NCBI RefSeq assembly: GCF_000716605.1
Contig: NZ_JNXE01000025.1
Coordinates: 86,730-150,729, forward strand
From: Streptomyces sp. NRRL F-525
GTDB lineage: Bacteria; Actinomycetota; Actinomycetes; Streptomycetales; Streptomycetaceae
Direction: 5' to 3'
DNA length: 64,000 nt
Below are positions 34,999 through 44,481 of the stretch, one piece after another. The position numbers and the translations under genes were made by a program. A model generated the notes under the pieces. It saw only the letters and a program-made list of their open reading frames with translations. It was not told the DNA's origin and did no database searches. Every line of letters starts with the position of its first letter. Position 1 is the stretch's first letter.

Positions 34999-35086
34999 GC
35001 GGCCAGCCTCGCACCACGACGACTCCGACGTGCCGCCGCACCGGCTCCGGGCACCGGACGTCCGTGTTTCGTAAGATCCGCCGGCC

Positions 35087-35368
35087 TCAGCCGAACCGCC
35101 TGCGGACCGACAGAAGCGCGATGTATCCGCCCACCGCCAGGGGCACGCCCACCGCGCACAGCAGGACGCTCGCGGCCGAGCCGAAGGCCGTCAGTGACGT
35201 CCCGGTCAGGGCCACCGCGGCAGCGGCGGACTCCGCCCGGAGCTGCGGCGCCGTACGCCTGCTGCTCCCGGGCTTGACGAGCTGGCGGCCGAGAAGGATC
35301 TGCACGGCGTTGACCGCGGCCATGACGGCGGCGAGCACGCCCACGACGAGCATGTATATGTCGGGCAC
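35087..35368 (-). CDS. Small two-helix membrane protein
   Basis: 93 aa with hydrophobic segments at about 3-27 and 55-84 separated by a polar basic loop (RQLVKPGSSRRTAP). No recognised family. Codon use matches neighbours. It lies upstream of, and in the same direction as, the response regulator with 88 bases between. Confidence 0.65.
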   Translation of the reverse strand: MPDIYMLVVGVLAAVMAAVNAVQILLGRQLVKPGSSRRTAPQLRAESAAAAVALTGTSLTAFGSAASVLLCAVGVPLAVGGYIALLSVRRRFG

Positions 35369-35517
35369 GGCGAGAAACTACCGTGCCCGCACCAGCCGGA
35401 ACGCGCCGCCCTCGGCGTCGGCTTCTTCATGAGGGGCTACGGCGGCGCGCCCGTCCAGCGCCGCCGGCCTGGAGCGGGCCGTGGCGGCGGGACGGGCGGG
35501 GGTGGTGGCGCGGGTCT

Positions 35518-36033
35518 CTAGCGCCTGGCCCCGGACGCCGCCGGGTCGTACACCGCCAGGGCCCAGATCACGAACACGTCCACCGCGATCATGATCACCG
35601 ACCAGACCGGGGCGTACGGGAGGAACATGAACTGGAGGATCGCGCTGAGGCTCGCGAGGACGATGCCGCAGACGCGGGCCCAGCTCATGCCGCTGAGGAT
35701 GCCCCAGCCGGTGATCGCGCCCACCGCGCCGAGGCAGATGAGGATGACGCCCCAGCCGGTGAGGTTGATGCTGTAGACGTACGAGCCGACGCGGGTGTAC
35801 ACGTCGTCCTTCGCGAGGGCGGAGATGCCCTGGAGGATGGCGATGACACCGTTCATCAGCATCAGGACACCGGCGAAGACCGCGCCGCCGGCCGCGAGGC
35901 CGCCGCCGGACGGGGGCGCGCCGTGGCCCCGGGTGCCGGGGGCCTGGCCGGCGTCGTTCCAGGCCGGGGGCTGCTCCTGGCCGCCGGCGGACGGCGAGTG
36001 CGGCTGCTGCGTCGAGTGCGGCTGCTGGGTCAT
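35518..36033 (-). CDS. Four-helix membrane protein (DUF7144-like)
   Basis: 171 aa. Gln/Pro/His-rich N-terminus (residues 1-45) followed by four helices; segments such as FAGVLMLMNGVIAILQGISAL and GWGVILICLGAVGAITGWGIL, with KDDVYTRV in the first loop, are typical of a widespread actinobacterial membrane family. ATG 36033 chosen because the in-frame upstream extension lacks coding character. Role unknown. Confidence 0.8.
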   Translation of the reverse strand: MTQQPHSTQQPHSPSAGGQEQPPAWNDAGQAPGTRGHGAPPSGGGLAAGGAVFAGVLMLMNGVIAILQGISALAKDDVYTRVGSYVYSINLTGWGVILICLGAVGAITGWGILSGMSWARVCGIVLASLSAILQFMFLPYAPVWSVIMIAVDVFVIWALAVYDPAASGARR

Positions 36034-36105
36034 GGCCGTACCCCACCTCTCTGTGGTGTGTGGTGCTTCGACCATCCGGCCGCCGCACCCCCTCCACCAG
36101 GGGGG

Positions 36106-37386
36106 TTACGCCATACGGGTGACACCCGACGGAGCGCCCGGTTCGGGCCCCGGACCCGGTTCCGCCGCCAGGAACTCCACCACCGCCAGCGCGAAGAGCA
36201 GCGCGAGGCCCAGCCCGACCACCACCCACCCCGTCGGACGCGACCACAGCAGATACGCCAGCAGCGCCCCGCCCACCAGCACCCAGCCGAGCCACGTCCG
36301 GTACCGGCGCACGAACGGCCCCACCGGCCCGGTCCGCAGCCCCGCCCCGTCGGCGACCGCCCGCACCGCCCCGATCCCGGACGTCCACAGCCGTCGTACG
36401 AGACCGGCCCGGCGGCCCGGGCCCGTCAGCCAGGCGGCCAGCGCGACCACCACGCCGAGCGCCACGACCATCCGTACGCTCGTGTGCAGGAAACGGGTCA
36501 GCGCGTCGTACACCGCGGCGGCCGCCCCCGGTGACACTCCCGCCGGGAGCGCGTCCAGGTAGACGGCGCGGAAGATCCGTAGCGCGATGCCCAGCAGGGC
36601 CGTCGCGGCGGCCACGCCCAGCGCGCCCGTCACCAGCGCGCGCCGCCTCCGTCGCGCCAGCAGGACGCCCGCCGCGACCAGCAGCACGGCCACCAACGGC
36701 AGCCAGGTACCGGCGAGTTGGAGGAGGCGGAAGTACGTCTTGTACGTGTCGAGGTCGTCGCTCTTGAGGAGCGTGATCGACGTGTGGATCTCGGGGAGCT
36801 TCCCGGCGACGGTCATCCCCTCGTCGACCAGCCGCTGTTTCACCTGGTCCACCACTGGCCCCACGTCGAGCGTCACCGCGCCGTCGTCGAGCCGTACCGC
36901 ACCACCGCCACTGCCGGTCAGGGCTTTGTCCACAGCGCTGTGGACACGGCGGTTCGCGTCCTTCCAGATCGTGGCGAAGGCGCGCGATGCCGCGACCGCC
37001 TGCGCCTTGTCGTGGACGAAGGCGCGGACCGAGTCCTCCAGCGAACCGCCCAGCGCCCCCAACGCCTTTTCCAGCAGCGGTCGTTGGGCGGGCGCCACAC
37101 CGGACAGCAGGGCGGTGAGGTCGAGGCGGTCCATCACGGCCGAGGTCACCCGGTTCGCGACGGCGTTCTGGATGTCCGGGTCGGAGGCGAGCGGCGCGAC
37201 GGTCTTCACGTAGCGGTCCGTGTCCCCCACCGTGTCCGCCGTCCACGCGGCCACCACGCCGAGCGGCGCGAGCACACACCCCACGATCACCAGCACCACG
37301 GCGAGCAGCGAACGCACCCGGTGCCGCGGCCGCCGCTCCGCCTCCAGCTCGGCCACCCGCGCCCGCAGCCGGTCGAGTTCCGTCAC
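36106..37386 (-). CDS. Integral membrane protein with N-terminal coiled coil
   Basis: 426 aa. Residues 1-22 form a short heptad coil (LDRLRARVAELEAERR); helix at about 25-48; a large, probably external domain at 50-215 (TDRYVKTVAPLASDPDIQNAVANRV and following); then five or six helices to the C-terminus. This arrangement is common in streptomycete genomes and has no assigned function. A Pro/Gly tail ends the protein. Confidence 0.82.
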   Translation of the reverse strand: MTELDRLRARVAELEAERRPRHRVRSLLAVVLVIVGCVLAPLGVVAAWTADTVGDTDRYVKTVAPLASDPDIQNAVANRVTSAVMDRLDLTALLSGVAPAQRPLLEKALGALGGSLEDSVRAFVHDKAQAVAASRAFATIWKDANRRVHSAVDKALTGSGGGAVRLDDGAVTLDVGPVVDQVKQRLVDEGMTVAGKLPEIHTSITLLKSDDLDTYKTYFRLLQLAGTWLPLVAVLLVAAGVLLARRRRRALVTGALGVAAATALLGIALRIFRAVYLDALPAGVSPGAAAAVYDALTRFLHTSVRMVVALGVVVALAAWLTGPGRRAGLVRRLWTSGIGAVRAVADGAGLRTGPVGPFVRRYRTWLGWVLVGGALLAYLLWSRPTGWVVVGLGLALLFALAVVEFLAAEPGPGPEPGAPSGVTRMA

Positions 37387-37535
37387 CTCTGCCTCCTCCG
37401 CGCGTGTGCCTCCCAGCGCATCCCCGATGACCCGGGGCCGCGAGCAGTGCCGCGCCGTTCGGGTGACGCCGGCATGCGGCCGTACGGCATCGGAACTTCA
37501 CTGGAGGGACGACCCGACCGACTCACGGAGGCGAC

Positions 37536-38027
37536 ATGGCCCGGAACAGGCGCGCTGCGGTACGTGCGGCGGCAGCTGTGTCGCTTGGCCTAACCGGTCT
37601 GGCCGGGTTGACCGGTTGTTCTGACGACAGCACTCCGGCCTCCGTCGCCAGCAAGGCCGCGTCCGCCGTCGCGTCCGTCGGCGCGCAGGCCACCGGCGCG
37701 ATCGCGTCGGCCACCGCCGAGGCCGGCCGCAAGCTCGACGACGTCAAGAACGGCGTCGACGCGAAGGACGCCGTCCACCTCGCCGCCCCCACCACCGACT
37801 CGGCCGGCCGCAGCACCGTCGAGGTCACCGTCGACAACACCGCCGGCTCGGCCAAGTCCTTCGCCGTACAGGTGGAGTTCAAGGACGAGGGCGGCAATCT
37901 GCTCGACACCGTCGTCGTCACCGTCTCCCACGTCCCGTCCCACAAGTCCGCCACGGCGACCGCCCGCAGCAACCGCAAGCTGTCCGGCGGCGTGAAGGCC
38001 GACGTGGGGACGGCGCTGCGGTACTGA
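37536..38027 (+). CDS. Lipoprotein with FxLYD-like domain
   Basis: 163 aa. Lipobox LTGC at the end of a signal (GLTGLAGLTGCSDD, Cys about 28). A flexible Ala/Ser-rich linker leads to an Ig-like domain at about 85-160 (STVEVTVDNTAGSAKSFAVQVEF). ACGGAGG seven bases before ATG 37536. Extracellular, membrane-tethered; role unknown. Convergent with the dipeptidase gene (5-base gap). Confidence 0.85.
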   Translation: MARNRRAAVRAAAAVSLGLTGLAGLTGCSDDSTPASVASKAASAVASVGAQATGAIASATAEAGRKLDDVKNGVDAKDAVHLAAPTTDSAGRSTVEVTVDNTAGSAKSFAVQVEFKDEGGNLLDTVVVTVSHVPSHKSATATARSNRKLSGGVKADVGTALRY

Positions 38028-38032
38028 GTCCC

Positions 38033-39385
38033 CTACCGCTGCCGCGCCTTCGCGAACTCCCTGAGGAACAGCGCCTCTACGTGCGCCATGTGCTCGATCT
38101 CCGAGGGGTCGACGCTCTCGTTCGGGGCGTGGATGAGGCACCGGGGTTCCTCGACGCCCATGAGGATGATTTCGGCGCGGGGGTAGGTCTCGGCGAGGAC
38201 GTTGCACAGCGGGATGGAGCCGCCCTGGCCGAGGAAGGCGAGGGGTTTGCCGTAGACCTGCTCCATCGCGGTGCCGAGCGCGGTGTACGCCGGGCCGTCG
38301 GTGGCCGCGCGGAACGGTGAGCCGGTGCCCTCCGTCTCGACCGTCACCTTCGCACCCCAAGGGGCCGCGTCCGTAAGGTGGTTGGTCAATGCCTCGCGGG
38401 CGGCGCCGGGGTCCGTGCCGGGCGGTACGCGCAGGCTGACGCGGGCGCGGGCGGTCGCGGGTACGGCCGCCGCCGAGCCGACCACCGGCGGGCAGTCGAT
38501 GCCGAGGACGGTGACGGCGGGGCGGGACCAGAGGCGGTCGGCGACGGTTCCGGTGCCGGTCAGCTCTACGCCGTCCAGGACGCCCGCGTCCGTACGGAAC
38601 TGTTGCTCGTCGTAGCCGACACCGTCCCAAGTCCCTTCGCAGTCCAGGCCGTTGACGACCGTGGCGCCGGTCTCCGGGTCGCGGAGCGAGGACAGGATCT
38701 GGATCAGGGCGGCGAGGGCATCGGGCGCCGGCCCGCCGAACATGCCCGAATGGACCTCGCCCGCAAGGGTGTTGACCGTGACGACGACGTTCGCGAGCCC
38801 GCGCAGGGTGGTGGTCGCGGTGCCGACGCCGACCGCCGCGTTGCCCGTGTCGCAGATCAGCAGCGCGTCCGCGAGGAACTTCTCCGGGTGCTGGGCGACG
38901 TACTGCTCAAGGCCGCCCGTGCCCTGCTCCTCCGAGCCCTCCGCGACGAACTTCAGCCCGACCGGGAGGTCTTCGCCCAGCGCGCGCAGGGCGGTGAGGT
39001 GCATGACGATGTTGCCCTTGCAGTCGGCGGTGCCGCGTCCGTACCAGCGGCCGTCGCGCTCGGTGAGCGTGAAGGGCGGAGTCGTCCACGCCTTGTCGTC
39101 GAGCGGGGGCTGGACGTCGTAGTGGCAGTACAGGAGGACGGTGGGGGCGCCGGGCGGGGGCGGGCGGTGGCCGATCACGGCGTGGCTGCCGTCCGGGGTC
39201 TCCGCGAGGTGCACGTCCCGCAGGCCCGCCTCGGTGAACGCGTCGGCGACCCACTGGGCGGCCTTGTGGCACTCCTCGGGCGGGTACTGGCGGGGGTCGG
39301 CGACGGAGGGGATCGCGACGAGTTCGGTGAGGTCGTCCTTCGCGCGGGGCATCAACTCGGCTATTCGGGAGGCGAGTTCGGCCAT
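38033..39385 (-). CDS. M20-family dipeptidase
   Basis: 450 aa zinc peptidase. Metal and catalytic sites: YCHYDVQPP (first His and catalytic Asp), RGTADCKGN (bridging Asp), EGSEEQGT (base Glu and metal Glu), LICDTGN, and HAPNES near the C-terminus. A full dimerisation (lid) domain sits between. Length is that of the DUG/CNDP-type dipeptidases. The gene starts six bases after the neighbour ending at 39391 and probably shares a transcript with the amino-acid permease, suggesting peptide or amino-acid use. Confidence 0.93.
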   Translation of the reverse strand: MAELASRIAELMPRAKDDLTELVAIPSVADPRQYPPEECHKAAQWVADAFTEAGLRDVHLAETPDGSHAVIGHRPPPPGAPTVLLYCHYDVQPPLDDKAWTTPPFTLTERDGRWYGRGTADCKGNIVMHLTALRALGEDLPVGLKFVAEGSEEQGTGGLEQYVAQHPEKFLADALLICDTGNAAVGVGTATTTLRGLANVVVTVNTLAGEVHSGMFGGPAPDALAALIQILSSLRDPETGATVVNGLDCEGTWDGVGYDEQQFRTDAGVLDGVELTGTGTVADRLWSRPAVTVLGIDCPPVVGSAAAVPATARARVSLRVPPGTDPGAAREALTNHLTDAAPWGAKVTVETEGTGSPFRAATDGPAYTALGTAMEQVYGKPLAFLGQGGSIPLCNVLAETYPRAEIILMGVEEPRCLIHAPNESVDPSEIEHMAHVEALFLREFAKARQR

Positions 39386-39390
39386 CGTGA

Positions 39391-39828
39391 TCAGTTCCTC
39401 ACCGTGTTGTCGGTCTTCAGGTCGTCGATCTTGTCCTGGATCTTGTGCAGCTTGTCGGGGCAGTAGATCTCCAGGATCTTGATCTCGGCCCGCAGCGCGG
39501 CCGTGTCGCCAATGACCGGGCGCTGGCCGACGAACGCGGCGCCGTTCGAGACGTTGATCTTCCACAGGGCCGACTTCAGGGCGCTGCCTGGGCTCTTGCA
39601 GACGATGCCGCCGTCGGTGCCGAGCGCGCGGGCGATCGTCTTGGTCTCGGGCCGGGGATAGCCGGCCGCCACCGCCGCGTCGGCGAGCTGATTCGCCTTG
39701 TCCGTGGCCTTGTTGGTGGTCTTCACGCTGTCGTACTGGATGACACCGACGACGGCGAGGGCGACCAGCAGGACGATCGCGCCGACGTAGATCCACCGGT
39801 GCTCGGAGGCGAACTTGGTGGGGCTCAT
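39391..39828 (-). CDS. Membrane-anchored hypothetical protein, 145 aa
   Basis: One N-terminal helix (WIYVGAIVLLVALAVVGVIQY, about 12-32) then an exported domain with two Cys (GGIVCKSPG and EIYCPDK) and Ala/Lys-rich helices. ATG 39828 overlaps the transporter stop (ATGA), so it is translated with the transporter and may be an accessory subunit. No family recognised. Confidence 0.78.
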   Translation of the reverse strand: MSPTKFASEHRWIYVGAIVLLVALAVVGVIQYDSVKTTNKATDKANQLADAAVAAGYPRPETKTIARALGTDGGIVCKSPGSALKSALWKINVSNGAAFVGQRPVIGDTAALRAEIKILEIYCPDKLHKIQDKIDDLKTDNTVRN

Positions 39829-41306
39829 GCGGCACCACCGGCCGTGGCGTCCTCCGTGGACGCTTCCGTACGCCAGCCCGGTTTGCGGAACTTGAGGAAC
39901 GCCCACGGGATCAACAAGCCGAGGATGACGAGCCCGCCGCCGATGATCCCGACGTACGACCAGACGCTGCCGCCGCCGAACTGCGAGGGCGGCACGAAGC
40001 CGATCGCGAGGGCGGCGACGGAGGCCAACAGGCCGACGGTGCACAGGAGATGGAGGGCGGGGACGCGGTAGCCGCGAGGGTGGTCGGGCTGGGTCTTCCG
40101 CAGGCGCATCGCCGCGACGAACATCAGCAGGTAGACGATCAGATACACCTGCGTGGTGATGGTCGAGAAGATCCAGTACACGTTGGAGACGTTGGGGAGC
40201 AGCGCGTACCCGAGGGCGATGACGGTGGTGACGACGCCCTGGGTGACGAGGATGTTCTGCTGCACCCCGAACTTGTTCAACTTCTGCAGGAACGGCGGGA
40301 GATAGCCCTCGCTGCGGGAGATCTCCAGCAGGCCCTTGGACGGTCCGGCCAGCCAGGTGAGCATGCCGCCGAGCGACGCGGACACCAGCATCACGGCGGC
40401 GATCGGGGTCATCCAGCCGATGTGGAAGTACGAGAAGAACGCGTTGAACGCCTGCATCACACCGGCGGTGAGGCTCGTCTGGTCCGACGGCACGACCCAA
40501 CTGATCGCCAGGGCGGGGAGGATGAAGATGAGCAGCACCAACCCCATCGCCAGGAACATCGACTTGGGGTACTCCTTCGCCGGGTCCTTCAGCGACGACA
40601 CGTGGACGGCGTTCATCTCCATGCCGGAGTAGGAGAGGAAGTTGTTGACGATGAGGACCAGGCTGGCGAGGCCCGTCCACTCGGGCAGCAGATGGCTCGA
40701 CGTCATCGGGGCGGCGGACGGATTCCCCTGGGCGAGGAAGACCATGCCGAGCACGACAAGGATGGTGCCCGGTACGAGAGTTCCGATGATGAGTCCCCAA
40801 CTGGACAGCCCGGCAAGGGCCTTGGTCCCACGGGACGACACCCACACCCCCGTCCAGTACAGGACCATGATGACGATCGCGGTGTAGAGGCCGTTGGAGG
40901 CGAGGGCCGGGTCGATGACGTACGAGATGGTGCTCGCGACGAAGGCGAGCAGGCTCGGGTAGTAGAAGATCGTCATCGCGAACTGGCACCACACGGCGAG
41001 GAATCCGAGCGGTTTCGACAGCCCCTCGCTCACCCAGCGGTAGACACCGCCGCTCCAGCCGGAGGCGAGTTCCGCCGAGACCAGCGCGGTCGGCAGCAGG
41101 AACACGACCGCCGGGACGAGGTAGAGGAACACGCAGGCCAGGCCGTACACGGCCATCGTCGGGGCGGCCCGCAGGCTGGCCACCGAGGAGGTCGTCATCA
41201 GCGCGAGGGTGACCCAGGTGATGGTGGGCGCGGGCCGGGCTCTCGCCGCCGTACGCGCTGCCGGTACCGGTTTCGGCAGGTCGGCGGGGACGTCCATCGA
41301 GGCCAC
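39825..41306 (-). CDS. APC-superfamily amino-acid permease, GadC-like
   Basis: 493 aa, about twelve helices. Segments resemble the glutamate:GABA antiporter group (FLLPTALVSAELASGWSGGVYRWVSEGLS, FYYPSLLAFVAS). GTG 41306 lies close to GGGAGG; ATG 41297 is the alternative. First gene of a unit with the 145-aa protein and the M20 dipeptidase, consistent with uptake or exchange of amino acids. Divergent from a ThrE-type exporter; the shared region has twin palindromes. Confidence 0.9.
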   Translation of the reverse strand: MASMDVPADLPKPVPAARTAARARPAPTITWVTLALMTTSSVASLRAAPTMAVYGLACVFLYLVPAVVFLLPTALVSAELASGWSGGVYRWVSEGLSKPLGFLAVWCQFAMTIFYYPSLLAFVASTISYVIDPALASNGLYTAIVIMVLYWTGVWVSSRGTKALAGLSSWGLIIGTLVPGTILVVLGMVFLAQGNPSAAPMTSSHLLPEWTGLASLVLIVNNFLSYSGMEMNAVHVSSLKDPAKEYPKSMFLAMGLVLLIFILPALAISWVVPSDQTSLTAGVMQAFNAFFSYFHIGWMTPIAAVMLVSASLGGMLTWLAGPSKGLLEISRSEGYLPPFLQKLNKFGVQQNILVTQGVVTTVIALGYALLPNVSNVYWIFSTITTQVYLIVYLLMFVAAMRLRKTQPDHPRGYRVPALHLLCTVGLLASVAALAIGFVPPSQFGGGSVWSYVGIIGGGLVILGLLIPWAFLKFRKPGWRTEASTEDATAGGAA

Positions 41307-41454
41307 GGGCCCTCCCTATGGGTGACTTCCGGGTGGTGTCGCCAGGCTCTGCGGTGGCGGGGGCGGGCGCAGGTCGGGTGGGCCGTTCGGGTGAGGGGCG
41401 GGGGCCAGGATGCCGGACAGGTCCGGACCGTCCAGGCTGGGGGGGTGGTTTGAA

Positions 41455-41489
41455 AAAGTGTGACGCTTTCGTTGGAAGTGTCACACTTT
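41455..41489. promoter_or_regulatory. Twin palindromes in the permease/exporter divergent region
   Basis: AAGTGT-C-ACACTT at 41476-41488 is a perfect 13-bp palindrome; AAGTGT-G-ACGCTT at 41456-41468 is the same with one mismatch. Centres are 20 bases apart, about two helical turns, so two dimers could bind the same face. Together they also form the larger inverted repeat AAAGTGTGAC / GTCACACTTT. Confidence 0.6.
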
Positions 41490-41535
41490 CTGGACTGGGG
41501 TGTCGTGGTGGGGGGTCTGCGTAACGGAGGCGGTC

Positions 41536-42783
41536 GTGGAGCAACAGCGCACGAACCCCGCCGTGCTCGACGAACTCACCGCGTTCCTGGCCCGGTTGAC
41601 CCGGCTGCTGCTGCGGTCGAGCGGTGAGGGCGCCGAGTTGATCGAGGACTCGGTGCGGACGGCGGCCCGGGCGCTGGGCGGCGAGGCGTCTCTGCTCCTG
41701 GTCCCGGACGCGGCGGCGCTCACGGTGACCGTAGGGGTCGGGACGCGGACGGTGACCGTGCGCGGCTTCCCCGAGGTGTTCCGCCTGGACCAGGTCACCG
41801 CACTGAAACCCCTGCTCACGGACGTGGAGAAGGGCAACCTCGGTGTCACGGAGGCGGACCGACGGCTGACCAGGATCGAGACCGCCCCCGCCCCCTATCC
41901 CTGGCCGCTCAAGCTCCTCGGCATCGTGCTGTTCTCGCTGGGCTTCGCGCCGTTGATGCAACCGACCTGGTACGAGGTCGGATCGACGGCGGTACTGGCC
42001 ACGATCGCGGCGGCGCTGGCGATCGCGGCGGACCGAGTCCCGCGCCTGGCAAAGGTGTTGCCTCTGGTTGTCTCAACGGTCGTGTCGGTGGTGGCCCTTG
42101 AGGTGTTCGCCCGCGAACCCGCCCACGGCGGCCCGGTGTTGCTGATGCTGCCCGCCCTCTTCTTCTTCGTCCCCGGCGACTATCTGAGCGCCGCCACCGC
42201 CGAGTTGGCGGCCGGACTCATCACCACCGGCGCGATCCGGCTCGTCTACGCCGTGTTCCTGCTGGTGCAGCTGTATCTGGGAGTGCTGCTGGGCGTGTTC
42301 GCGACGGGCACCTCCACGCACGCCCTCTGGGACATCGCGGCGGACTCGGACATGGCGCGCTGGGCCCTCTTCCTCGGCTGGATCGTCTTCACCGCCGGCA
42401 CGGTCCTGGCCTTCGCGATCCCGCGCCGCCTGTTCTGGCCGCTGCTCCTGCTGGTGTACGTCACCGTCGGCGTGCAGTCGCTGTTCACGAAGCTGGTGGG
42501 GGAGGTCGGGGGGACGTTCGTGGCGGCGGCGGTGCTGTCGGCGGCGGCGACGCTACTGGCCCGCGCCGAGCACCGCCCGCCCCGCCTGGTCCTGCTCCTC
42601 CCCGGCTTCTTCACCCTCACCGTCGGCTCCCTCGGCATGCGCGGCCTGACGACGCTGGCGGGCGGCCACGTCATCGAGGGCTTCCGTGACCTGCTGAAAC
42701 TGGTCACGATCGTCACGGCGATCGCGGTGGGGATGGTGTTCGGGGCAGCGCTGACGGAGGGGCGGGGCCGGAAGTCGCCGTAG
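41536..42783 (+). CDS. ThrE-type threonine/serine exporter
   Basis: 415 aa with both halves of the family in one chain: an N-terminal soluble ThrE domain (about 1-125) followed by ten helices, including the second-domain motif FFVPGDYLSAATAELAAG. GTG 41536 chosen for ACGGAGG five bases upstream. Exports threonine, serine or small peptides by family. It is the divergent partner of the amino-acid permease, suggesting joint control of amino-acid traffic. Confidence 0.9.
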   Translation: MEQQRTNPAVLDELTAFLARLTRLLLRSSGEGAELIEDSVRTAARALGGEASLLLVPDAAALTVTVGVGTRTVTVRGFPEVFRLDQVTALKPLLTDVEKGNLGVTEADRRLTRIETAPAPYPWPLKLLGIVLFSLGFAPLMQPTWYEVGSTAVLATIAAALAIAADRVPRLAKVLPLVVSTVVSVVALEVFAREPAHGGPVLLMLPALFFFVPGDYLSAATAELAAGLITTGAIRLVYAVFLLVQLYLGVLLGVFATGTSTHALWDIAADSDMARWALFLGWIVFTAGTVLAFAIPRRLFWPLLLLVYVTVGVQSLFTKLVGEVGGTFVAAAVLSAAATLLARAEHRPPRLVLLLPGFFTLTVGSLGMRGLTTLAGGHVIEGFRDLLKLVTIVTAIAVGMVFGAALTEGRGRKSP

Positions 42784-42800
42784 GAACAGGGGTGTTGGGG

Positions 42801-43502
42801 TCAGGCCATCCAGAAGAAGACGGCGGTCATCCGCTTCTCCTCCAGGGTGCTGCCGTGGTAACCGGTCGCGCTGTGCACGAGGTTGGCGTGGTAGAGCAAC
42901 AGGCTGTTGTACTTGTGCGGCACGCGCACGTCTTCTTCAAAAGCATCCGGCGCCACGAACCGAGTACCCAGCGCCTCGACGAGGTTGTTGTGCGGGGCCT
43001 GCACGACGTTGCCGCCGAGCCGTCCGCCCGGCAGATGCTGCCGGTAGAAACTCGTCCCGCAGTCCTTCGGCACGGAGGGGTTGAGGTAGAGCACGGCGGC
43101 GTACCGGCACAGGGCGCGGGAGTCGGTGTGCGGGCGGGGTTCACTCTCGCCCTTGCCCACGACCTGGATGCAGTTGTGGTTGAGCGTGCCGCCGCCGGGC
43201 GCCTTCTCCACCCACAGTTCCTTGACCCCGATCGCCTGCTTCACCAGCCGCTCGATCTGCCCCATCTCGGACGGCTCGAGCCCCGGCATGGTCCGCAGCC
43301 CCGGCCAGGTCTCCGACGTGTACGGATACCCCTTGACCCAGTCGTCCTTCGCGAGACACCGCTCCCGTACGGCATCCACGTCCGGGAGCACGTCGTTCAG
43401 CACCCAGTAGTCGCGGCCCTTGGTGGGCTTGCGGTACGGGAGAACGGGGAGGGGGGCCTGCTGGCGGGCCCGTTGCTGGGGGTGTGGGGGGAGTGGGGGC
43501 AT
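42801..43502 (-). CDS. DUF6445-like protein, probable Fe(II)/2-oxoglutarate-dioxygenase fold
   Basis: 233 aa. A His-x-Asp pair in PRPHTDSRA and a distal His in LVHSATGYHG, spaced as in the facial triad of 2-oxoglutarate oxygenases, with beta-rich stretches between. A Pro/Gln-rich N-terminus precedes WVLNDVLPDVDAVRERC. ATG 43502 lacks a clear ribosome site; a GTG at 43547 is possible. Substrate unknown; the fold assignment is by motif only. Confidence 0.7.
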   Translation of the reverse strand: MPPLPPHPQQRARQQAPLPVLPYRKPTKGRDYWVLNDVLPDVDAVRERCLAKDDWVKGYPYTSETWPGLRTMPGLEPSEMGQIERLVKQAIGVKELWVEKAPGGGTLNHNCIQVVGKGESEPRPHTDSRALCRYAAVLYLNPSVPKDCGTSFYRQHLPGGRLGGNVVQAPHNNLVEALGTRFVAPDAFEEDVRVPHKYNSLLLYHANLVHSATGYHGSTLEEKRMTAVFFWMA

Positions 43503-43601
43503 GGGGCCGAACGTATAGCGGGGGTTCGCCAATGCTGTGCCATACACCGGTCAACATTCCGTCAACGACAGGTAGTTGAAGGTCAAGGCCAGGGGGGCGG
43601 G

Positions 43602-43886
43602 TCAGGGAGTGTCGTCCACTGAACCTTCCACGCCCTCCACCTCTTCGACGAACAGTTCCTCGGCGACTGTGACCGTCAGGGCCCGGTCGAACCAGAGAGT
43701 GAGGGTGTCGAGGTCGGCGCAGGACGTGACGCGCTCGCGGACGCCCTCAGAGACAAGAACTCCACGCTTCTCCAACAGCCGCAGGATCAACGCGGCCTCG
43801 CCTGCGGCTTGTCCCTCGGCCTGCCCTTCGAGATACGCCCTCTCCATGAGGTGGCCCCGGCCGGGGAAGTAGTTGACGAAACCCAT
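43602..43886 (-). CDS. Small protein resembling the C-terminus of Rpn/PDDEXK-type proteins
   Basis: 94 aa. Acidic helical AYLEGQAEGQAAGEAALILRLLEKRG and LDTLTLWFDRALTV match the tail of Streptomyces PD-(D/E)xK transposase-like proteins, but the nuclease domain is absent. It starts with its own Met (MGFVNYFPGRGHLME), a beginning seen in stand-alone small members, so it may be intact rather than truncated. Confidence 0.55.
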   Translation of the reverse strand: MGFVNYFPGRGHLMERAYLEGQAEGQAAGEAALILRLLEKRGVLVSEGVRERVTSCADLDTLTLWFDRALTVTVAEELFVEEVEGVEGSVDDTP

Positions 43887-43920
43887 GATGCTCCCTCGTT
43901 TGTCTTCAACAGCGGGACGA

Positions 43921-44340
43921 TCAAGCCGAGCGGCCCAGTTCGCACCAGACGTACTTGCCCCGGTGGCCGTTCCTGGACAGGGGCTGCCAGCCCCAGAGGT
44001 CGGCGCAGGCCTTGACCAGGGCGAGGCCTCGGCCCTCCTCCAGGTCGGTGATCACGGTCAACTCACGTGGGGGCTCCGGGGGTTCGGGGTTCGCGTCCCA
44101 GGCGCCGATGCGGAGGACGCTGGGTGACCAGGAGACTCGTAGCGCGGCGGGGCCTTCCGTGTGGCGAACGGCGTTGCCCACCAGCTCCGTTGCGAGGAGT
44201 TCGGCGGTGTCGACCAGGGCGATCAGTCCGTGCGTCGTGAGGATCAGGCGGAGGGTGCGGCGGCAGACGGTGACCGAGCGGGGGTCGTTGGGGATGTTGA
44301 GGGAGTACTCCCAGGGGGCGGGGTGTTCAGTTTTGGGCAT
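43921..44340 (-). CDS. HATPase (anti-sigma-factor-like) ATP-binding protein
   Basis: 139 aa RsbW/SpoIIAB-like kinase fold: N box ELLATELVGNAVRHTEG, G1-type region IGAWDANP and G2 EEGRGLALVKACADLWGW. GGAG precedes ATG 44340. It is divergent from an XRE-DUF5753 regulator plus DUF397 protein, the whiJ/abaA-type trio seen repeatedly in Streptomyces, where such sets act in development and antibiotic control; that role here is inference. Confidence 0.9.
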   Translation of the reverse strand: MPKTEHPAPWEYSLNIPNDPRSVTVCRRTLRLILTTHGLIALVDTAELLATELVGNAVRHTEGPAALRVSWSPSVLRIGAWDANPEPPEPPRELTVITDLEEGRGLALVKACADLWGWQPLSRNGHRGKYVWCELGRSA

Positions 44341-44481
44341 GCGTGAACTCCGGTTCGGTGGTGGGGAGTTGACGTTCGGGGTGGCGGTGGCAGTGCCGCA
44401 GCCGTCATGGCAGGACGGAGCGGTGCGCTTCCGGTGACCCGGCGTTTCGCAGCGTGTGCGGCGCATCACTGACGGTAGGGT

